A stretch of 64,000 nt of DNA, taken from NCBI RefSeq assembly GCF_002019645.1, contig NZ_KV917374.1, positions 157,148 through 221,147 of the forward strand. Direction: 5' to 3'. Source of the DNA: Litchfieldia alkalitelluris (lineage in GTDB: Bacteria; Bacillota; Bacilli; Bacillales; Bacillaceae_L). This document shows, in pieces, positions 19,083 through 32,454 of this stretch; position 1 is the stretch's first letter, and every line of letters begins with the position of its first letter. A program made the translations under genes and the position numbers. The notes under the pieces are model-generated. The model searched no databases. It saw nothing but the letters and a program-made list of their open reading frames with translations, and had not been told where the DNA came from.

Positions 19083-19155
19083 AGCTTCCAACCGGGATCG
19101 AACCGATGACCTCTTCCTTACCATGGAAGTGCTCTACCTACTGAGCTATGGAAGC
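19083..19155 (-). tRNA. tRNA-Thr (anticodon GGT)
   Basis: 73 bases. Loop ATGGTAA flanked by CTTCC/GGAAG; acceptor GCTTCCA/TGGAAGC. CCA is not encoded (discriminator T followed by TATTGG). Confidence 0.93.
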
Positions 19156-19165
19156 AAAGAGAAAA

Positions 19166-19240
19166 TGGCTCCACAGGCAGGACTCGAACCTGCGACCGAT
19201 CGGTTAACAGCCGATAGCTCTACCACTGAGCTACTGTGGA
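19166..19240 (-). tRNA. tRNA-Asn (anticodon GTT)
   Basis: 75 bases with encoded CCA. Anticodon loop CTGTTAA; acceptor TCCACAG/CTGTGGA. First tRNA, about ten bases after 5S. Confidence 0.95.
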
Positions 19241-19250
19241 AAAATATAAG

Positions 19251-19367
<117 letters not shown>

Positions 19368-19422
19368 TATGAAGGTTCGCACCTTCAAAACTAGATAACG
19401 TTCAGACATTCATTACTTATTT

Positions 19423-22354
<2,932 letters not shown>

Positions 22355-22531
22355 TAAGTTAAAGTCGTAAAAACTTTACAGTTGATTACTTTGGTTTTAA
22401 TTCTTAATGAATGTCTTGTTACGTTATCTAGTTTTCAAGGTACGACTTCTAATAGAAGGACAGTTCCTTCAAAACTGACCACAATAAATCAAGCGTCTTT
22501 TTATGAATCTCATAAGAGATTCAGTTTCCTT

Positions 22532-24085
<1,554 letters not shown>

Positions 24086-24198
24086 AGATATTTGATTGCT
24101 CAAATAAAAATTTAAAACTAGATTAAACGTTGACGCTTGTTTATTGTGTTCAGTTTTCAAAGAACTTTTTGCTGTTTTGTCGTTTAGGCGACTTTCAT

Positions 24199-24227
24199 AA
24201 TATAACATGGTTAAAAAATGATGTCAA
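24199..24227 (-). promoter_or_regulatory. rrn promoter P2
   Basis: TTGACA (24222-24227), 17-base spacer, TATATT (24199-24204) on the minus strand. A boxA-like GTTCTTTGAAAACTG follows in the leader about 40 bases later. Confidence 0.85.
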
Positions 24228-24281
24228 CATATTTTCAAAAGCTTTTTTTATTACTTGGCTTTTGTTTTTACGACAAAAAAT

Positions 24282-24310
24282 AATATATCATCCTATAATA
24301 TGAAAGTCAA
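24282..24310 (-). promoter_or_regulatory. rrn promoter P1
   Basis: TTGACT (24305-24310), 17-base spacer, TATATT (24282-24287), 83 bases upstream of P2. The tandem arrangement is usual for Bacillus rrn operons. Confidence 0.8.
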
Positions 24311-24354
24311 CAGTCTATTTAAAATAAAATCGATAGATAAATCATGTTTATTTT

Positions 24355-24576
24355 TTAAACCTTCACAGATTTCGTTCTTATGTATTTCGTACATTCAGCT
24401 GGAGGTGCAATACGCTTTAAAAGTTGGAAGAGAATTTTATATCGTTCTTCCATTGCTTTTTTTACAATATGATCAATTCTGGAATCATCGATGTCTAGCA
24501 AGATTTCTTCCATCTCTCGTTTAACCAAATACTCCATCTCTTTTACTTCCTTTTGATTAATCAGTAGCCCTATCAT
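24355..24576 (-). CDS. Small conserved hypothetical protein upstream of rrn
   Basis: 73 residues, starting MIGLLINQKEVKEMEY, strongly charged and helical, with ILLDIDDSRIDHIVKKAMEE and ending IRTKSVKV. The ATG at 24574-24576 follows GAGGTGAAAATT; the longer frame to 24618 has no better site. I recall similar short proteins next to pdaB in other Bacillus genomes, but the function is unknown. No membrane segment or signal is present. It is divergent from pdaB and codirectional with rrn. Confidence 0.75.
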   Translation of the reverse strand: MIGLLINQKEVKEMEYLVKREMEEILLDIDDSRIDHIVKKAMEERYKILFQLLKRIAPPAECTKYIRTKSVKV

Positions 24577-24725
24577 AATTTTCACCTCATCTTTATTATC
24601 CCTTCTAGTTATTTCCACTTATAGAGAAAATATGAAAAAATAATTTCTTATTGATTACTCTCATATATTAAGTTGACAAGCATAGTATGTAGACAAGGAG
24701 TTTATATTTACTGAGGGGGATTAAC

Positions 24726-25490
24726 ATGAACTTTTTCTTTATCTTAAACGGCAAGAAAGTGAAGCAAGCACTCATCATTGTTGTTGCAGCATTTTTTACC
24801 GCAGGTGTACTATACATAGAAAACGGAACATTAAGTCCAGTGTTTTCTTCTGAAGATGGTCCACGGGCAATATATAAAGGCGATGAAAAAGATAAAAAGG
24901 TTGCTCTAACATTTAATATATCTTGGGGAGACACGAAGGCCATTCCTATCCTAGATGTATTGAAACAGGAGGGAATTAAAAACGCTACTTTCTTTTTATC
25001 AGCATCATGGGCAGAGAGACATCCTGATGTGGTAAAACGAATTGTCGATGATGGTCATGAGGTAGGTAGCATGGGGTATAATTATGAAAATTATACAAAG
25101 ATGGAAGAAACTAAAATAAAAAGAGATATTCTTCGGGCACAAGAGGTATTTAATGGCTTAGGAATTAAAAAAGTGAACTTATTAAGGCCACCATCAGGGC
25201 ACTTTGATAAAAAAGTATTAAAAGTAGCTGAGTCGGTTGGATATACTGTTATTCACTGGAGCATTAACTCGGATGACTGGGAAAACCCTGGGACAGACGT
25301 TATTGTGAACAATGTTTTAAAACCAATTGTTGGCGGGGACATCATTTTACTGCACGCTTCAGATTCTGCTAAACAAACAGAAAAAGCAATTTCTCCTTTA
25401 GTAAAGGGTATTAAGAAAAAAGGATATGAAAACTCAAGTATTTCTGACCTAATCGCCAATGCAGAAGCGACTGAGAAGGAATTAGATTAA
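24726..25490 (+). CDS. pdaB: Polysaccharide deacetylase-family sporulation protein PdaB
   Basis: 254 residues. One N-terminal membrane helix ([18 protein letters not shown]) then a NodB-fold domain: [43 protein letters not shown], and [15 protein letters not shown]. In B. subtilis PdaB is needed to maintain spores after late stages of sporulation. The first NodB motif here reads TFN rather than TFD, so the usual catalytic aspartate is missing, and the second motif reads [10 protein letters not shown] without the second His. GAGGGGGATTAAC gives the ribosome binding site. Confidence 0.93.
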   Translation: MNFFFILNGKKVKQALIIVVAAFFTAGVLYIENGTLSPVFSSEDGPRAIYKGDEKDKKVALTFNISWGDTKAIPILDVLKQEGIKNATFFLSASWAERHPDVVKRIVDDGHEVGSMGYNYENYTKMEETKIKRDILRAQEVFNGLGIKKVNLLRPPSGHFDKKVLKVAESVGYTVIHWSINSDDWENPGTDVIVNNVLKPIVGGDIILLHASDSAKQTEKAISPLVKGIKKKGYENSSISDLIANAEATEKELD

Positions 25491-25491
25491 G

Positions 25492-25544
25492 AATAAGCAC
25501 CACCTCTTTTTCAAATAAATTGAAGAAAGGCGGTGCTTATTTTA
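25492..25544. terminator. Bidirectional terminator between pdaB and kbaA
   Basis: Long inverted repeat (AATAAGCACC...GGTGCTTATT with inner TTTTTCAA/TTGAAGAA) followed by T-rich sequence on the plus strand and preceded by A/T-rich DNA on the other side. It separates two convergent genes. Confidence 0.85.
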
Positions 25545-25550
25545 ATGTGT

Positions 25551-26147
25551 TTAATTTGTACTTGTCATTTTGGGAAGTATTAATAATTGATAAGCATTAC
25601 AAATTAAGAGAGGGAAAATCATTAAATACAACCAACTTTGATCGTCTACTCTTAATGCCGGGAACCATTCAATTATCGATACTACAAACATGAAAAATAA
25701 CGCAGGGATAAATGCTTGTCTATTTGTTAATTTACGTTTTATTAATGCAATAACTAAAGCAAAGATAAAAACTAAACTGGCAACTGTTACATATGGAAGA
25801 AGATTATCACCACGTTCTGCTGCAAATGCTTGATATCTAAAATACACTAAATCAAAAAAGACAAAAGCAATAAGGACTATTTGAACAGGATTCCATAATT
25901 TTCTAAATATACCTAAACCAAAGCGATGTACTGTTAAATAAGCAAAAAAGCCCATTTGGCTAATAATACTAAATATAAATCCTACTCCAATAAGCCAAAG
26001 TAATATTGAGAGGATTTCAATCACATCACCTTGAACAAATAATTCCTTGTAATCATCCCATTTGATTGCAAATCCAATGATGGATGTACTTATCGCACCA
26101 ACAATTAATGTTGTTAAAAAAAACTTGACCCAGTTACGGCTTTTCAC
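25551..26147 (-). CDS. kbaA: KinB-signalling pathway activation protein
   Basis: 198 residues, the B. subtilis length, from a GTG at 26145-26147 (VKSRNWVKFF) placed eight bases after GGAGG; the open frame extends five codons over the ribosome binding site. About six membrane helices are visible, for example FFLTTLIVGAISTSIIGF and ILSILLWLIGVGFIFSIISQ. KbaA is required for activation of the KinB branch of the sporulation phosphorelay in B. subtilis. It converges on pdaB and diverges from gerD. Confidence 0.93.
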   Translation of the reverse strand: MKSRNWVKFFLTTLIVGAISTSIIGFAIKWDDYKELFVQGDVIEILSILLWLIGVGFIFSIISQMGFFAYLTVHRFGLGIFRKLWNPVQIVLIAFVFFDLVYFRYQAFAAERGDNLLPYVTVASLVFIFALVIALIKRKLTNRQAFIPALFFMFVVSIIEWFPALRVDDQSWLYLMIFPLLICNAYQLLILPKMTSTN

Positions 26148-26224
26148 AAAAATATCCTCCAAATTCGATTTTTACTGTTTACAATTTAGACTTTTATTAC
26201 ATCTATAGAATCATTATAACTAAA

Positions 26225-26254
26225 CGTATATTTTTTTGCGATAGTATCATATTA
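26225..26254 (+). promoter_or_regulatory. Possible sigma-G promoter of gerD
   Basis: CGTATA (26225-26230) and CATATTA (26248-26254) with a 17-base spacer, close to the forespore sigma-G pattern, 35 bases before gerD. Confidence 0.4.
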
Positions 26255-26288
26255 AAAATAGGATTATTCTGAAAGGAGCTTTTTAAAA

Positions 26289-26864
26289 ATGAATAAAATG
26301 AAGTTGCTCCTCATCCTTATTCCTTTTTTAGTCATGATAGGATGTGCCCCAGCGGAGCAGGGCGGCAATCAAATGGATTATGACCAAACAAAAAAGATGG
26401 TCGTTGATATATTGAAAACTGATGAAGGTAAAAAAGCGATTGAAGAAATTATGGCCGATGAAAGTATGCAACAAAAATTAGTAATGGATCAAGCGATTGT
26501 CACTAAATCGATCCAAACGACACTTACATCGGATGAAGGTATTGCATTTTGGAAGAAGGCATTTGAGGATCCAAAATTTGTTGAAACTTTTGCAAAAAGT
26601 ATGCAATCCGAGCATGAAAAACTTATTAAAGGTCTAATGAAGGATCCAGAATACCAGGGAATGATGATTGATATATTGAAGGACCCTGAAATGGAAAAGC
26701 AGTTTTTGGAAGTACTTAAGAGTAAGGAATATAGAGAGCACCTTCAAACTGTAATGACGGAAACATTTGAAAGTCCTTTATATCAAACAAAAATACAAGC
26801 TATCTTAATTAAAGCTGCTGAAGATATCCAAGCAGGTAAGGCTGGTAAAGAAGAAGAAAAGTAA
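26289..26864 (+). CDS. gerD: Spore germination lipoprotein GerD
   Basis: 191 residues. A lipoprotein signal ends in VMIGC (Cys19-20 region), so the protein is anchored to the spore inner membrane. The rest is charged and helical, with ILKTDEGKKAIEEIMADES and a C-terminal tail GKAGKEEEK. GerD scaffolds the clustering of germinant receptors (germinosome). AAAGGAGCT precedes the ATG. It is monocistronic with its own terminator. Confidence 0.94.
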   Translation: MNKMKLLLILIPFLVMIGCAPAEQGGNQMDYDQTKKMVVDILKTDEGKKAIEEIMADESMQQKLVMDQAIVTKSIQTTLTSDEGIAFWKKAFEDPKFVETFAKSMQSEHEKLIKGLMKDPEYQGMMIDILKDPEMEKQFLEVLKSKEYREHLQTVMTETFESPLYQTKIQAILIKAAEDIQAGKAGKEEEK

Positions 26865-26875
26865 GCAACACAAAA

Positions 26876-26914
26876 AGAACTGACCGTTATTTAGCCGGCC
26901 AGTTCTATTTTTTT
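26876..26914 (+). terminator. gerD terminator
   Basis: AGAACTG-A-CCG pairs with CGG-C-CAGTTCT (one mismatch), followed by ATTTTTTT on the plus strand. Confidence 0.85.
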
Positions 26915-26989
26915 CGGCGCTATCTACAACTAGTTCTGATGAATTAAGAGCTGTGGTACTCGTCTAAATCTCTTTCAGAAAAGCGGCTT

Positions 26990-28036
26990 CTATATAGTTT
27001 CGATGATTTTTTCCGCGATCTCCATATAAACTTTACCTACACGATGATCTTTTTCATATATAGACGGGGCGAAGTCGTCATTATTCCAATCAGGTTGCTG
27101 TAGTGGTAGCTTCCCTAATAAAGTTGTTTGTAATTCTTCTGCGAGTTTTTCGCCTCCACCTTGGCCAAAAACAAATTCCTTCTCACCAGTTTGTTTGCTT
27201 TCAAAATAAGACATATTCTCAATAACACCTACGATCTCATGATCTGTTTTCAAGGCCATGGCTCCCGCTCTTGCTGCAACGAATGCTGCTGTTGGGTGTG
27301 GAGTTGTGACAATTATCTCTTTACATGATGGAAGCATGGTGTGAACATCTAATGCGACGTCTCCGGTACCTGGTGGCAAATCTAAAAGTAAATAATCTAA
27401 ATTACCCCAATCAACATCATTGAAGAAATTACCGAGCATTTTCCCTAGCATTGGACCTCTCCAAATAACAGGTGAGTTATCTTCTACAAAGAATCCCATC
27501 GAAATTACTTTTACACCAAAGCGCTCAACCGGAATAATTTTTTCACCTTTAACAACAGGTCTTTTAGTAATTCCCATCATATCTGGAACACTAAACCCAT
27601 AAATATCGGCATCAATTAAGCCAACCTTTTTCCCTAAACGAGCTAAAGAAACAGCTAAATTAACAGAAACTGTTGATTTTCCTACCCCACCTTTACCACT
27701 GGCAACCGCGATAAAGGTTGTCTTATTTCCAGGTGTAAGTAAGGATTCCGAAGCTTCCTCTTCTGTCGTATGTTCTTCAACGACTTCTTGTGCTAATTCT
27801 GTAAAACGTAATCCAACAGAATCAGCCCCTGCTTCTTTTAATGCGTTTACAATTCGGTTCTGCAAATGAAGCTGTTCAGATGTACCAGTCCTTGCAAGTG
27901 CGATTTTTACGCTCACATGGGATTTCTCTTCTTTTACCTTTATTTCTTGAATCGCATTCGTTTCTTCAAATGTCTTATGTAAAAATGGATCTTTTAATTT
28001 TGATAAAATATTAAGTACCTTTTCTTCTGTTATCAT
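26990..28036 (-). CDS. salA: Mrp/NBP35-family P-loop ATPase (SalA)
   Basis: 348 residues from the ATG of MITEEKVLNILSKL, preceded by GGCGGTGATAGC; the frame is open 17 codons upstream but lacks a site there. An N-terminal MIP18-like domain (about 1-90) is followed by a Mrp ATPase with the deviant Walker A GKGGVGKST and LLDLPPGTGD. Family members carry Fe-S clusters; in B. subtilis SalA represses scoC and so favours exoprotease genes. No CxxC pair near the C-terminus is visible, as in B. subtilis SalA. Confidence 0.93.
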   Translation of the reverse strand: MITEEKVLNILSKLKDPFLHKTFEETNAIQEIKVKEEKSHVSVKIALARTGTSEQLHLQNRIVNALKEAGADSVGLRFTELAQEVVEEHTTEEEASESLLTPGNKTTFIAVASGKGGVGKSTVSVNLAVSLARLGKKVGLIDADIYGFSVPDMMGITKRPVVKGEKIIPVERFGVKVISMGFFVEDNSPVIWRGPMLGKMLGNFFNDVDWGNLDYLLLDLPPGTGDVALDVHTMLPSCKEIIVTTPHPTAAFVAARAGAMALKTDHEIVGVIENMSYFESKQTGEKEFVFGQGGGEKLAEELQTTLLGKLPLQQPDWNNDDFAPSIYEKDHRVGKVYMEIAEKIIETI

Positions 28037-28116
28037 GCTATCACCGCCTGTTTGATTTAATAAGTTTAGTATATCATATATGGTCATGATTTAACTGTGA
28101 GATAGCTCATAGCTAA

Positions 28117-28146
28117 TGAAAAACACCCACCTTTAATCAGGAGGGT
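28117..28146 (-). terminator. Possible terminator overlapping cwlD stop
   Basis: ACCC-T-CC pairs with GG-T-GGGT around the cwlD stop codon, followed by GTTTTTC on the minus strand. The stem is short and has a mismatch. Confidence 0.45.
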
Positions 28147-28846
28147 TGGTTTCATCAGAAAAATATCTAAGTAAGCCTAAGTAAATCGATTCAGCGACCT
28201 TCCCTTGATACTCGTCTTGAGTAAGTAATTTTCTTTCCTGTGGGTTTGATAGAAACCCTACTTCAACAAGAGCACCTGGTTTTTTAGCATTTTTCATAAG
28301 GTAAACACTATTAATTTTCTTTGCTTTTCGGGTTGTATTTGCTAAACCGGATCTCAATTCATCCTGAATAAACTTTGCAACTTCTTCATTCTCTTGGTAT
28401 GCACCATAATAGAATGTTTGTGCTCCACTCCATTTAGGAGATGGAATGGCATTTAAATGAACACTAATAAATAGTTCAGCCTCCGAAGAATTAATCATCT
28501 CAACACGCTTTCTTAAGTCCTCTGATTTTCTACGACTGTATCCGGAGGTACTTTCTGAAGCTAAATCTTGATCCTCTGTTCGAGTCATTTGAACGAGCGC
28601 ACCTTGCTCCTGTAAGTAATCTCTTAGTTTTAAACTTATCTCCAGCGCAATATCTTTTTCTAGAATATCTCCACTATTCGCCCCGCCATCAACACCACCG
28701 TGGCCGGGGTCTAACATAATAATTTTGCCGGATAAAGGCAGATTCCACGGTTGTACCGATGCTTTATCTAAAAACACAACTTGAAAAACAGAAAATAAAC
28801 CAATAATTACAACTACAATACTACCTAGTATCAGTTTTCGTCTCAC
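28133..28846 (-). CDS. cwlD: N-acetylmuramoyl-L-alanine amidase CwlD
   Basis: 237 residues, the B. subtilis length, from a GTG (VRRKLILGS) five bases after GGAGGGGG; the ATG 11 codons earlier has no suitable site. An N-terminal helix (LILGSIVVVIIGLFSVF) leads to an Amidase_3 domain with zinc ligands in MLDPGHGG, the E in LEKDIALE, SVHLNA and the catalytic VEVGFLSN. It removes peptide side chains, the first step to muramic-delta-lactam in spore cortex. It follows ybaK in the same direction. Confidence 0.96.
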   Translation of the reverse strand: MRRKLILGSIVVVIIGLFSVFQVVFLDKASVQPWNLPLSGKIIMLDPGHGGVDGGANSGDILEKDIALEISLKLRDYLQEQGALVQMTRTEDQDLASESTSGYSRRKSEDLRKRVEMINSSEAELFISVHLNAIPSPKWSGAQTFYYGAYQENEEVAKFIQDELRSGLANTTRKAKKINSVYLMKNAKKPGALVEVGFLSNPQERKLLTQDEYQGKVAESIYLGLLRYFSDETNPPD

Positions 28847-28907
28847 TATTTCCCCCTCCTGCATGTCCCTTCTATTCACTATATGGGACGAGGATCGGGA
28901 ATATGAA

Positions 28908-29354
28908 TTAATGTAGTCTTAAACGATATCTTTTTTGCCCTTTGTTAAAACCTTCATTCCACCAACTACCAACATACTCTTCACACGTATAATATAGAGC
29001 TTCACTCACAAATTCATGATCACCAGCATGTGTCCAGTAAGTAATAAAATCATATAGGGAATCAATCAAATACTTCTCATCGTAATAACATCTTTGCTTT
29101 ACACTATCTAACTGCTCTCCATAATAGCCAAACCGACTATATTTCGCACCAAGTAAAAAAGCTTCAATTGCCACATCCATACATCCTTCTTCAATAGAAG
29201 AGACAAACAACGTCTTTGAACGTAAGTAGCTCCCAAAGCTAGAGTTAATTTTATTTTTCAGTCCTTCTAGTGAGATTTCTCGAAGCATTTTTCGTTCATA
29301 GGTTAGTTGCTTTTCGATTTTCTTTTCTTTAAATGTTGTAATTACATTCATCAT
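28908..29354 (-). CDS. ybaK: DUF2521-family protein YbaK
   Basis: 148 residues from the ATG at 29352-29354 (MMNVITTF), after GGGAGG; the frame is open a further 27 codons with no site. It is soluble and helical, with LREISLEGLKNKINSSFG, and aromatic-rich segments (DFITYWTHAGDHE, VGSWWNEGFNKG). It is homologous to B. subtilis YbaK by position and sequence. Function is unknown; its conserved place before cwlD suggests a sporulation role. The ybaJ methyltransferase found next to it in B. subtilis is absent. Confidence 0.85.
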   Translation of the reverse strand: MMNVITTFKEKKIEKQLTYERKMLREISLEGLKNKINSSFGSYLRSKTLFVSSIEEGCMDVAIEAFLLGAKYSRFGYYGEQLDSVKQRCYYDEKYLIDSLYDFITYWTHAGDHEFVSEALYYTCEEYVGSWWNEGFNKGQKRYRLRLH

Positions 29355-29574
29355 CTCGGAAACCTCCCTTATAAAGTAGTTTCCATCATCTAAAGAAGAA
29401 TCATTCCCACGTGAACAATCTACCTTAACCACCATTATTTGGAATTATTAAAATACAGATATTACATCCTTCTCCTATTTTCACCACAATGAAGGGCGAC
29501 TGGATGATTACTGCAGGATTATAATTATTTATGTAGAATTATTTTAAGAGAATAAAGATAAGGATGGTTACAGG

Positions 29575-30963
29575 ATGGCTTTAATTGATATGGATGAAAG
29601 TAAGGTGTTAGATCGAATCACAGATGGTTTTTTTTCATTAGATCATAATTGGAACTTCACATATGTTAACATTGCAGCTTCACAACTATTGTTTCGCGCA
29701 CGAGAAGACTTGATTGGAAAAAATGTCTGGGGAGAGTTCCCAGAAGCTGTAGGGTTAGCTTTTTATAACTATTATCACAAGGCTATTGCAGAACAGACCC
29801 CCGTTAAATTTGAGGCATTTTTCCCTCCACTTGATACTTGGTTTGATGTTAGGGCATATCCTTCATCCAACGGACTGACTGTTTATTTCCTAGATGTAAC
29901 TACAGAAAAGAAATTAGCTCAAGAAGATAAACAGCATTATAGGTCTTTATTTGAACAGAATCCAGATGCAGTATTTTCATTCGATCTTAATGGAAATTAC
30001 TTAAGTGTAAATTCCGCAATGGAAGAGCTCTTAGGATATAGTGAGCAAGAGTATTTAAAGCTTTCCTATATACCCTTGGTGACTGAAGACGAAATAAAGA
30101 AAACTACGGAGCTTTATAGTAAGGCAGCTAAAGGGATTACACAAAATTACGAAACAAAAGCGATTCATAAAGATGGTCATATTGTACACGTAAGTGTGAC
30201 TAATATGCCCATCATTGTTGATGATGAAGTTGTTGGTGTATACGGAATCGCCAAAGATATTACAGGTCATAAATTGACTGAACAAAAACTTCTTAAATCA
30301 GAGAAACTTTCAGCAGTAGGACAACTTTCCGCTTCTATTGCTCATGAAATACGGAATCCACTTACAGCGCTAAAAGGATTCCTGCAAATTATGATGGCAT
30401 CAAGGGATAATATAGAAGATAGCTACTTTGAGATTATGTCAGATGAGATTGCTCGAATAGAATTGATTACAGGGGAATTATTAATGGTGGCTAAACCACA
30501 AGCACACCATTTTAATTTTGAAAACATCACCGAGATTTTCAAGGATGTAAAAGCATTACTTAGCTCACAGGCACTGATGTACAACGTGAATATCATATTG
30601 GAGTCTGAAGACCTGCCTTTAATTTTTTGTGTCGGGAATCAATTGAAACAGGTGTTTATTAACCTTATAAAAAATGCAATTGAATCAATGTCTGTTGCTG
30701 GAGGTGCTATATCCATTACACTCTCTAAGAAAAGTAAAAATGAGATATTTATTCAAATATCTGATCAAGGATGTGGTATTCCAGAAGAATTACTATCCAA
30801 TATCGGTATCCCTTTCTATACAACAAAACAAAAAGGAACAGGCCTCGGGATGATGACTAGTTTTAAAATTATTGAGTCCCATAATGGCAGAATGGAAATT
30901 AATAGTACAGAAGGTGAAGGTACAACTATTACGATTCAGTTACCTGTTCATTGGGTTGCTTGA
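29575..30963 (+). CDS. Cytosolic PAS-PAS sensor histidine kinase, sporulation-kinase type
   Basis: 462 residues with no membrane segment. PAS domain 1 (about 10-112), PAS domain 2 plus PAC (about 122-236), HisKA with H257 in ASIAHEIRNPLTALKGF, and HATPase with N-box INLIKNAIES, G1 DQGCGIP and G2 GTGLGM. The H-box matches the KinA/KinC/KinE group that feed phosphate to Spo0F. No response regulator is adjacent. It sits between ybaK and rpsI, where B. subtilis has ybaJ. AAGGATGG precedes the ATG. The signal is unknown; a role in sporulation is inferred. Confidence 0.88.
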   Translation: MALIDMDESKVLDRITDGFFSLDHNWNFTYVNIAASQLLFRAREDLIGKNVWGEFPEAVGLAFYNYYHKAIAEQTPVKFEAFFPPLDTWFDVRAYPSSNGLTVYFLDVTTEKKLAQEDKQHYRSLFEQNPDAVFSFDLNGNYLSVNSAMEELLGYSEQEYLKLSYIPLVTEDEIKKTTELYSKAAKGITQNYETKAIHKDGHIVHVSVTNMPIIVDDEVVGVYGIAKDITGHKLTEQKLLKSEKLSAVGQLSASIAHEIRNPLTALKGFLQIMMASRDNIEDSYFEIMSDEIARIELITGELLMVAKPQAHHFNFENITEIFKDVKALLSSQALMYNVNIILESEDLPLIFCVGNQLKQVFINLIKNAIESMSVAGGAISITLSKKSKNEIFIQISDQGCGIPEELLSNIGIPFYTTKQKGTGLGMMTSFKIIESHNGRMEINSTEGEGTTITIQLPVHWVA

Positions 30964-31045
30964 CATTATAAATATTATCATGTAGCAGTATGCCAGAAAG
31001 GTAAATTCTATAATTCGATTACATCGATTAAATTTATTCATTCTG

Positions 31046-31082
31046 AAACGGAATCAGAAGCTCTCTCTGATTCCGTTTTTTA
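31046..31082 (+). terminator. Terminator of the sensor kinase gene
   Basis: A perfect 13-bp stem (AAACGGAATCAGA and complement, 7-base loop) running into TTTTTTACTTTT on the plus strand. Confidence 0.92.
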
Positions 31083-31140
31083 CTTTTACTTTCATTTTAA
31101 ATGGCTGTGTCCTATCATGTTGAATTCACTGTGGTGATTT

Positions 31141-31321
31141 AAACGGATAAATTCCGCTTAAATTGGGAAATATCACCATTTCCCTAAAAATAACCGGAGT
31201 TTTTCCACTTATATGAACCTAATCTTTAGATTTCTTCATATATTAGAGAATTTAACCGGAATATATCCGCATAACGATACTTAACACCCTACTAGATACA
31301 TTAGCCGGAATTTCTCCGCCT
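31141..31321. repeat. Four-unit degenerate CCGGA-N5-TCCG repeat
   Basis: Small dyads of the form CCGGAAnnnnTCCGC recur at about 31144, 31194, 31256 and 31305 (spacings 49-62). The second is imperfect on its right arm. Flanks such as TTAA before and CTTA/CATA after also recur. The interval 31083-31345 holds no gene. Confidence 0.65.
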
Positions 31322-31345
31322 ATGAGTTCCTTCCTATACCACACG

Positions 31346-31374
31346 AAAAACACCACAGCATCAATGCCTGTGGT
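31346..31374 (-). terminator. Second terminator after rpsI
   Basis: ACCACAG/CTGTGGT stem with 9-base loop, then GTTTTTCG on the minus strand; it backs up the terminator at 31405-31436. Confidence 0.65.
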
Positions 31375-31404
31375 ATTCCAAACTTTTATCATTCCTATCT
31401 ATTT

Positions 31405-31436
31405 AAAAAAGACCCCCAACCATAGGTTGAGAGTCT
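31405..31436 (-). terminator. rplM-rpsI terminator
   Basis: Stem GACTCTCAACC pairing with GGTTGGGGGTC (two G-U pairs, 3-base loop), followed by TTTTTT on the minus strand. Confidence 0.85.
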
Positions 31437-31451
31437 TCCAAAACGTAAAAA

Positions 31452-31844
31452 TTAACGCTTTGAGAACTGAGGCGCACGACGAGCACCTTTAAGTCCGTAT
31501 TTCTTACGCTCTTTCATACGAGCGTCACGAGTTAATAGACCAGCGCGCTTTAAAGTTCCGCGGAATTCTGGATCAGCTTGAAGTAACGCACGAGCGATAC
31601 CGTGACGAATTGCACCAGCTTGACCAGTGTATCCACCGCCATCTACATTTACAAGAACATTGTAGTTTCCTACAGTTTCAGTAGCTGCAAGTGGTTGTTT
31701 CACTACTTCTCTTAAAGCTTCAAATGGGATGTATTCAGTGATGTCACGACCGTTGATTGTAATGCTACCGTCACCAGGAACTAAACGTACACGTGCAACA
31801 GAGCTCTTACGACGACCAGTGCCATAATATTGTACTTGTGCCAA
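31452..31844 (-). CDS. rpsI: 30S ribosomal protein S9 (uS9)
   Basis: 130 residues, full length. It has the opening [18 protein letters not shown] and the C-terminal tail [11 protein letters not shown] that reaches the P-site tRNA. It follows rplM by 21 bases in the usual L13-S9 pair and ends before two terminators. Confidence 0.99.
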   Translation of the reverse strand: MAQVQYYGTGRRKSSVARVRLVPGDGSITINGRDITEYIPFEALREVVKQPLAATETVGNYNVLVNVDGGGYTGQAGAIRHGIARALLQADPEFRGTLKRAGLLTRDARMKERKKYGLKGARRAPQFSKR

Positions 31845-31865
31845 ATTAAATTACCTCCTTATTAA

Positions 31866-32303
31866 TTAACCGCGAAGTTCGTAAACTTCAGGTTGTTGTG
31901 CTTGATGTGGATGTTCTGCTCCAGCATAAACGTGAAGCTTTTTGAACATTTGACGTCCTAGAGAACCTTTTGGAAGCATACCTTTAATAGCAAGCTCAAG
32001 CATTTTCTCTGGGTAGTTCGTACGCATTTCTAGAGCTGTTCTAGATTTTAGACCGCCTGGGAATTGACTGTGACGGTAGTAGATTTTGTCAGTTAATTTC
32101 TTACCAGTTAATTCGATCTTTTCTGCATTGATGATGATTACATAATCACCAGTGTCAACATTTGGTGTAAAAGTTGGCTTGTTTTTACCACGTAAAACTG
32201 AAGCAACTTCACTTGCAAGACGACCTAAAGTTTTACCTTCAGCGTCTACAACGTACCATTTACGCTCTATGTTATTAGCTTTCGCCATAAACGTTGTACG
32301 CAT
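31866..32303 (-). CDS. rplM: 50S ribosomal protein L13 (uL13)
   Basis: 145 residues starting [20 protein letters not shown], the same start and length as B. subtilis, after a GGAGG site. The conserved [20 protein letters not shown] and [15 protein letters not shown] are present. A structured leader and a promoter lie upstream, so the pair can be transcribed apart from truA. Confidence 0.99.
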   Translation of the reverse strand: MRTTFMAKANNIERKWYVVDAEGKTLGRLASEVASVLRGKNKPTFTPNVDTGDYVIIINAEKIELTGKKLTDKIYYRHSQFPGGLKSRTALEMRTNYPEKMLELAIKGMLPKGSLGRQMFKKLHVYAGAEHPHQAQQPEVYELRG

Positions 32304-32352
32304 GTGTTTCCCTCCTAATAGTTAAAAATAACTTTGGTTTATTTTATTCTAA

Positions 32353-32384
32353 CACGATTAAAGACTTTCCGGGGCTTTATCGTG
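32353..32384 (-). promoter_or_regulatory. L13-type leader hairpin before rplM
   Basis: On the minus strand CACGATAAAG pairs with CTTTAATCGTG around CCCCGGAAAGT, between a good promoter and the rplM ribosome binding site. Position and form fit the known Firmicute L13 leader, through which L13 is thought to limit its own synthesis. Confidence 0.6.
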
Positions 32385-32407
32385 GGGTTAAAATACCATA
32401 CCTAAAT

Positions 32408-32436
32408 ATATTATATCTTTGTATCTCCAATGTCAA
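32408..32436 (-). promoter_or_regulatory. rplM-rpsI promoter
   Basis: TTGACA (32431-32436), 17-base spacer, TAATAT (32408-32413) on the minus strand, just after the truA stop. Confidence 0.75.
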
Positions 32437-32454
32437 GGAAATGTTACACCAGGA

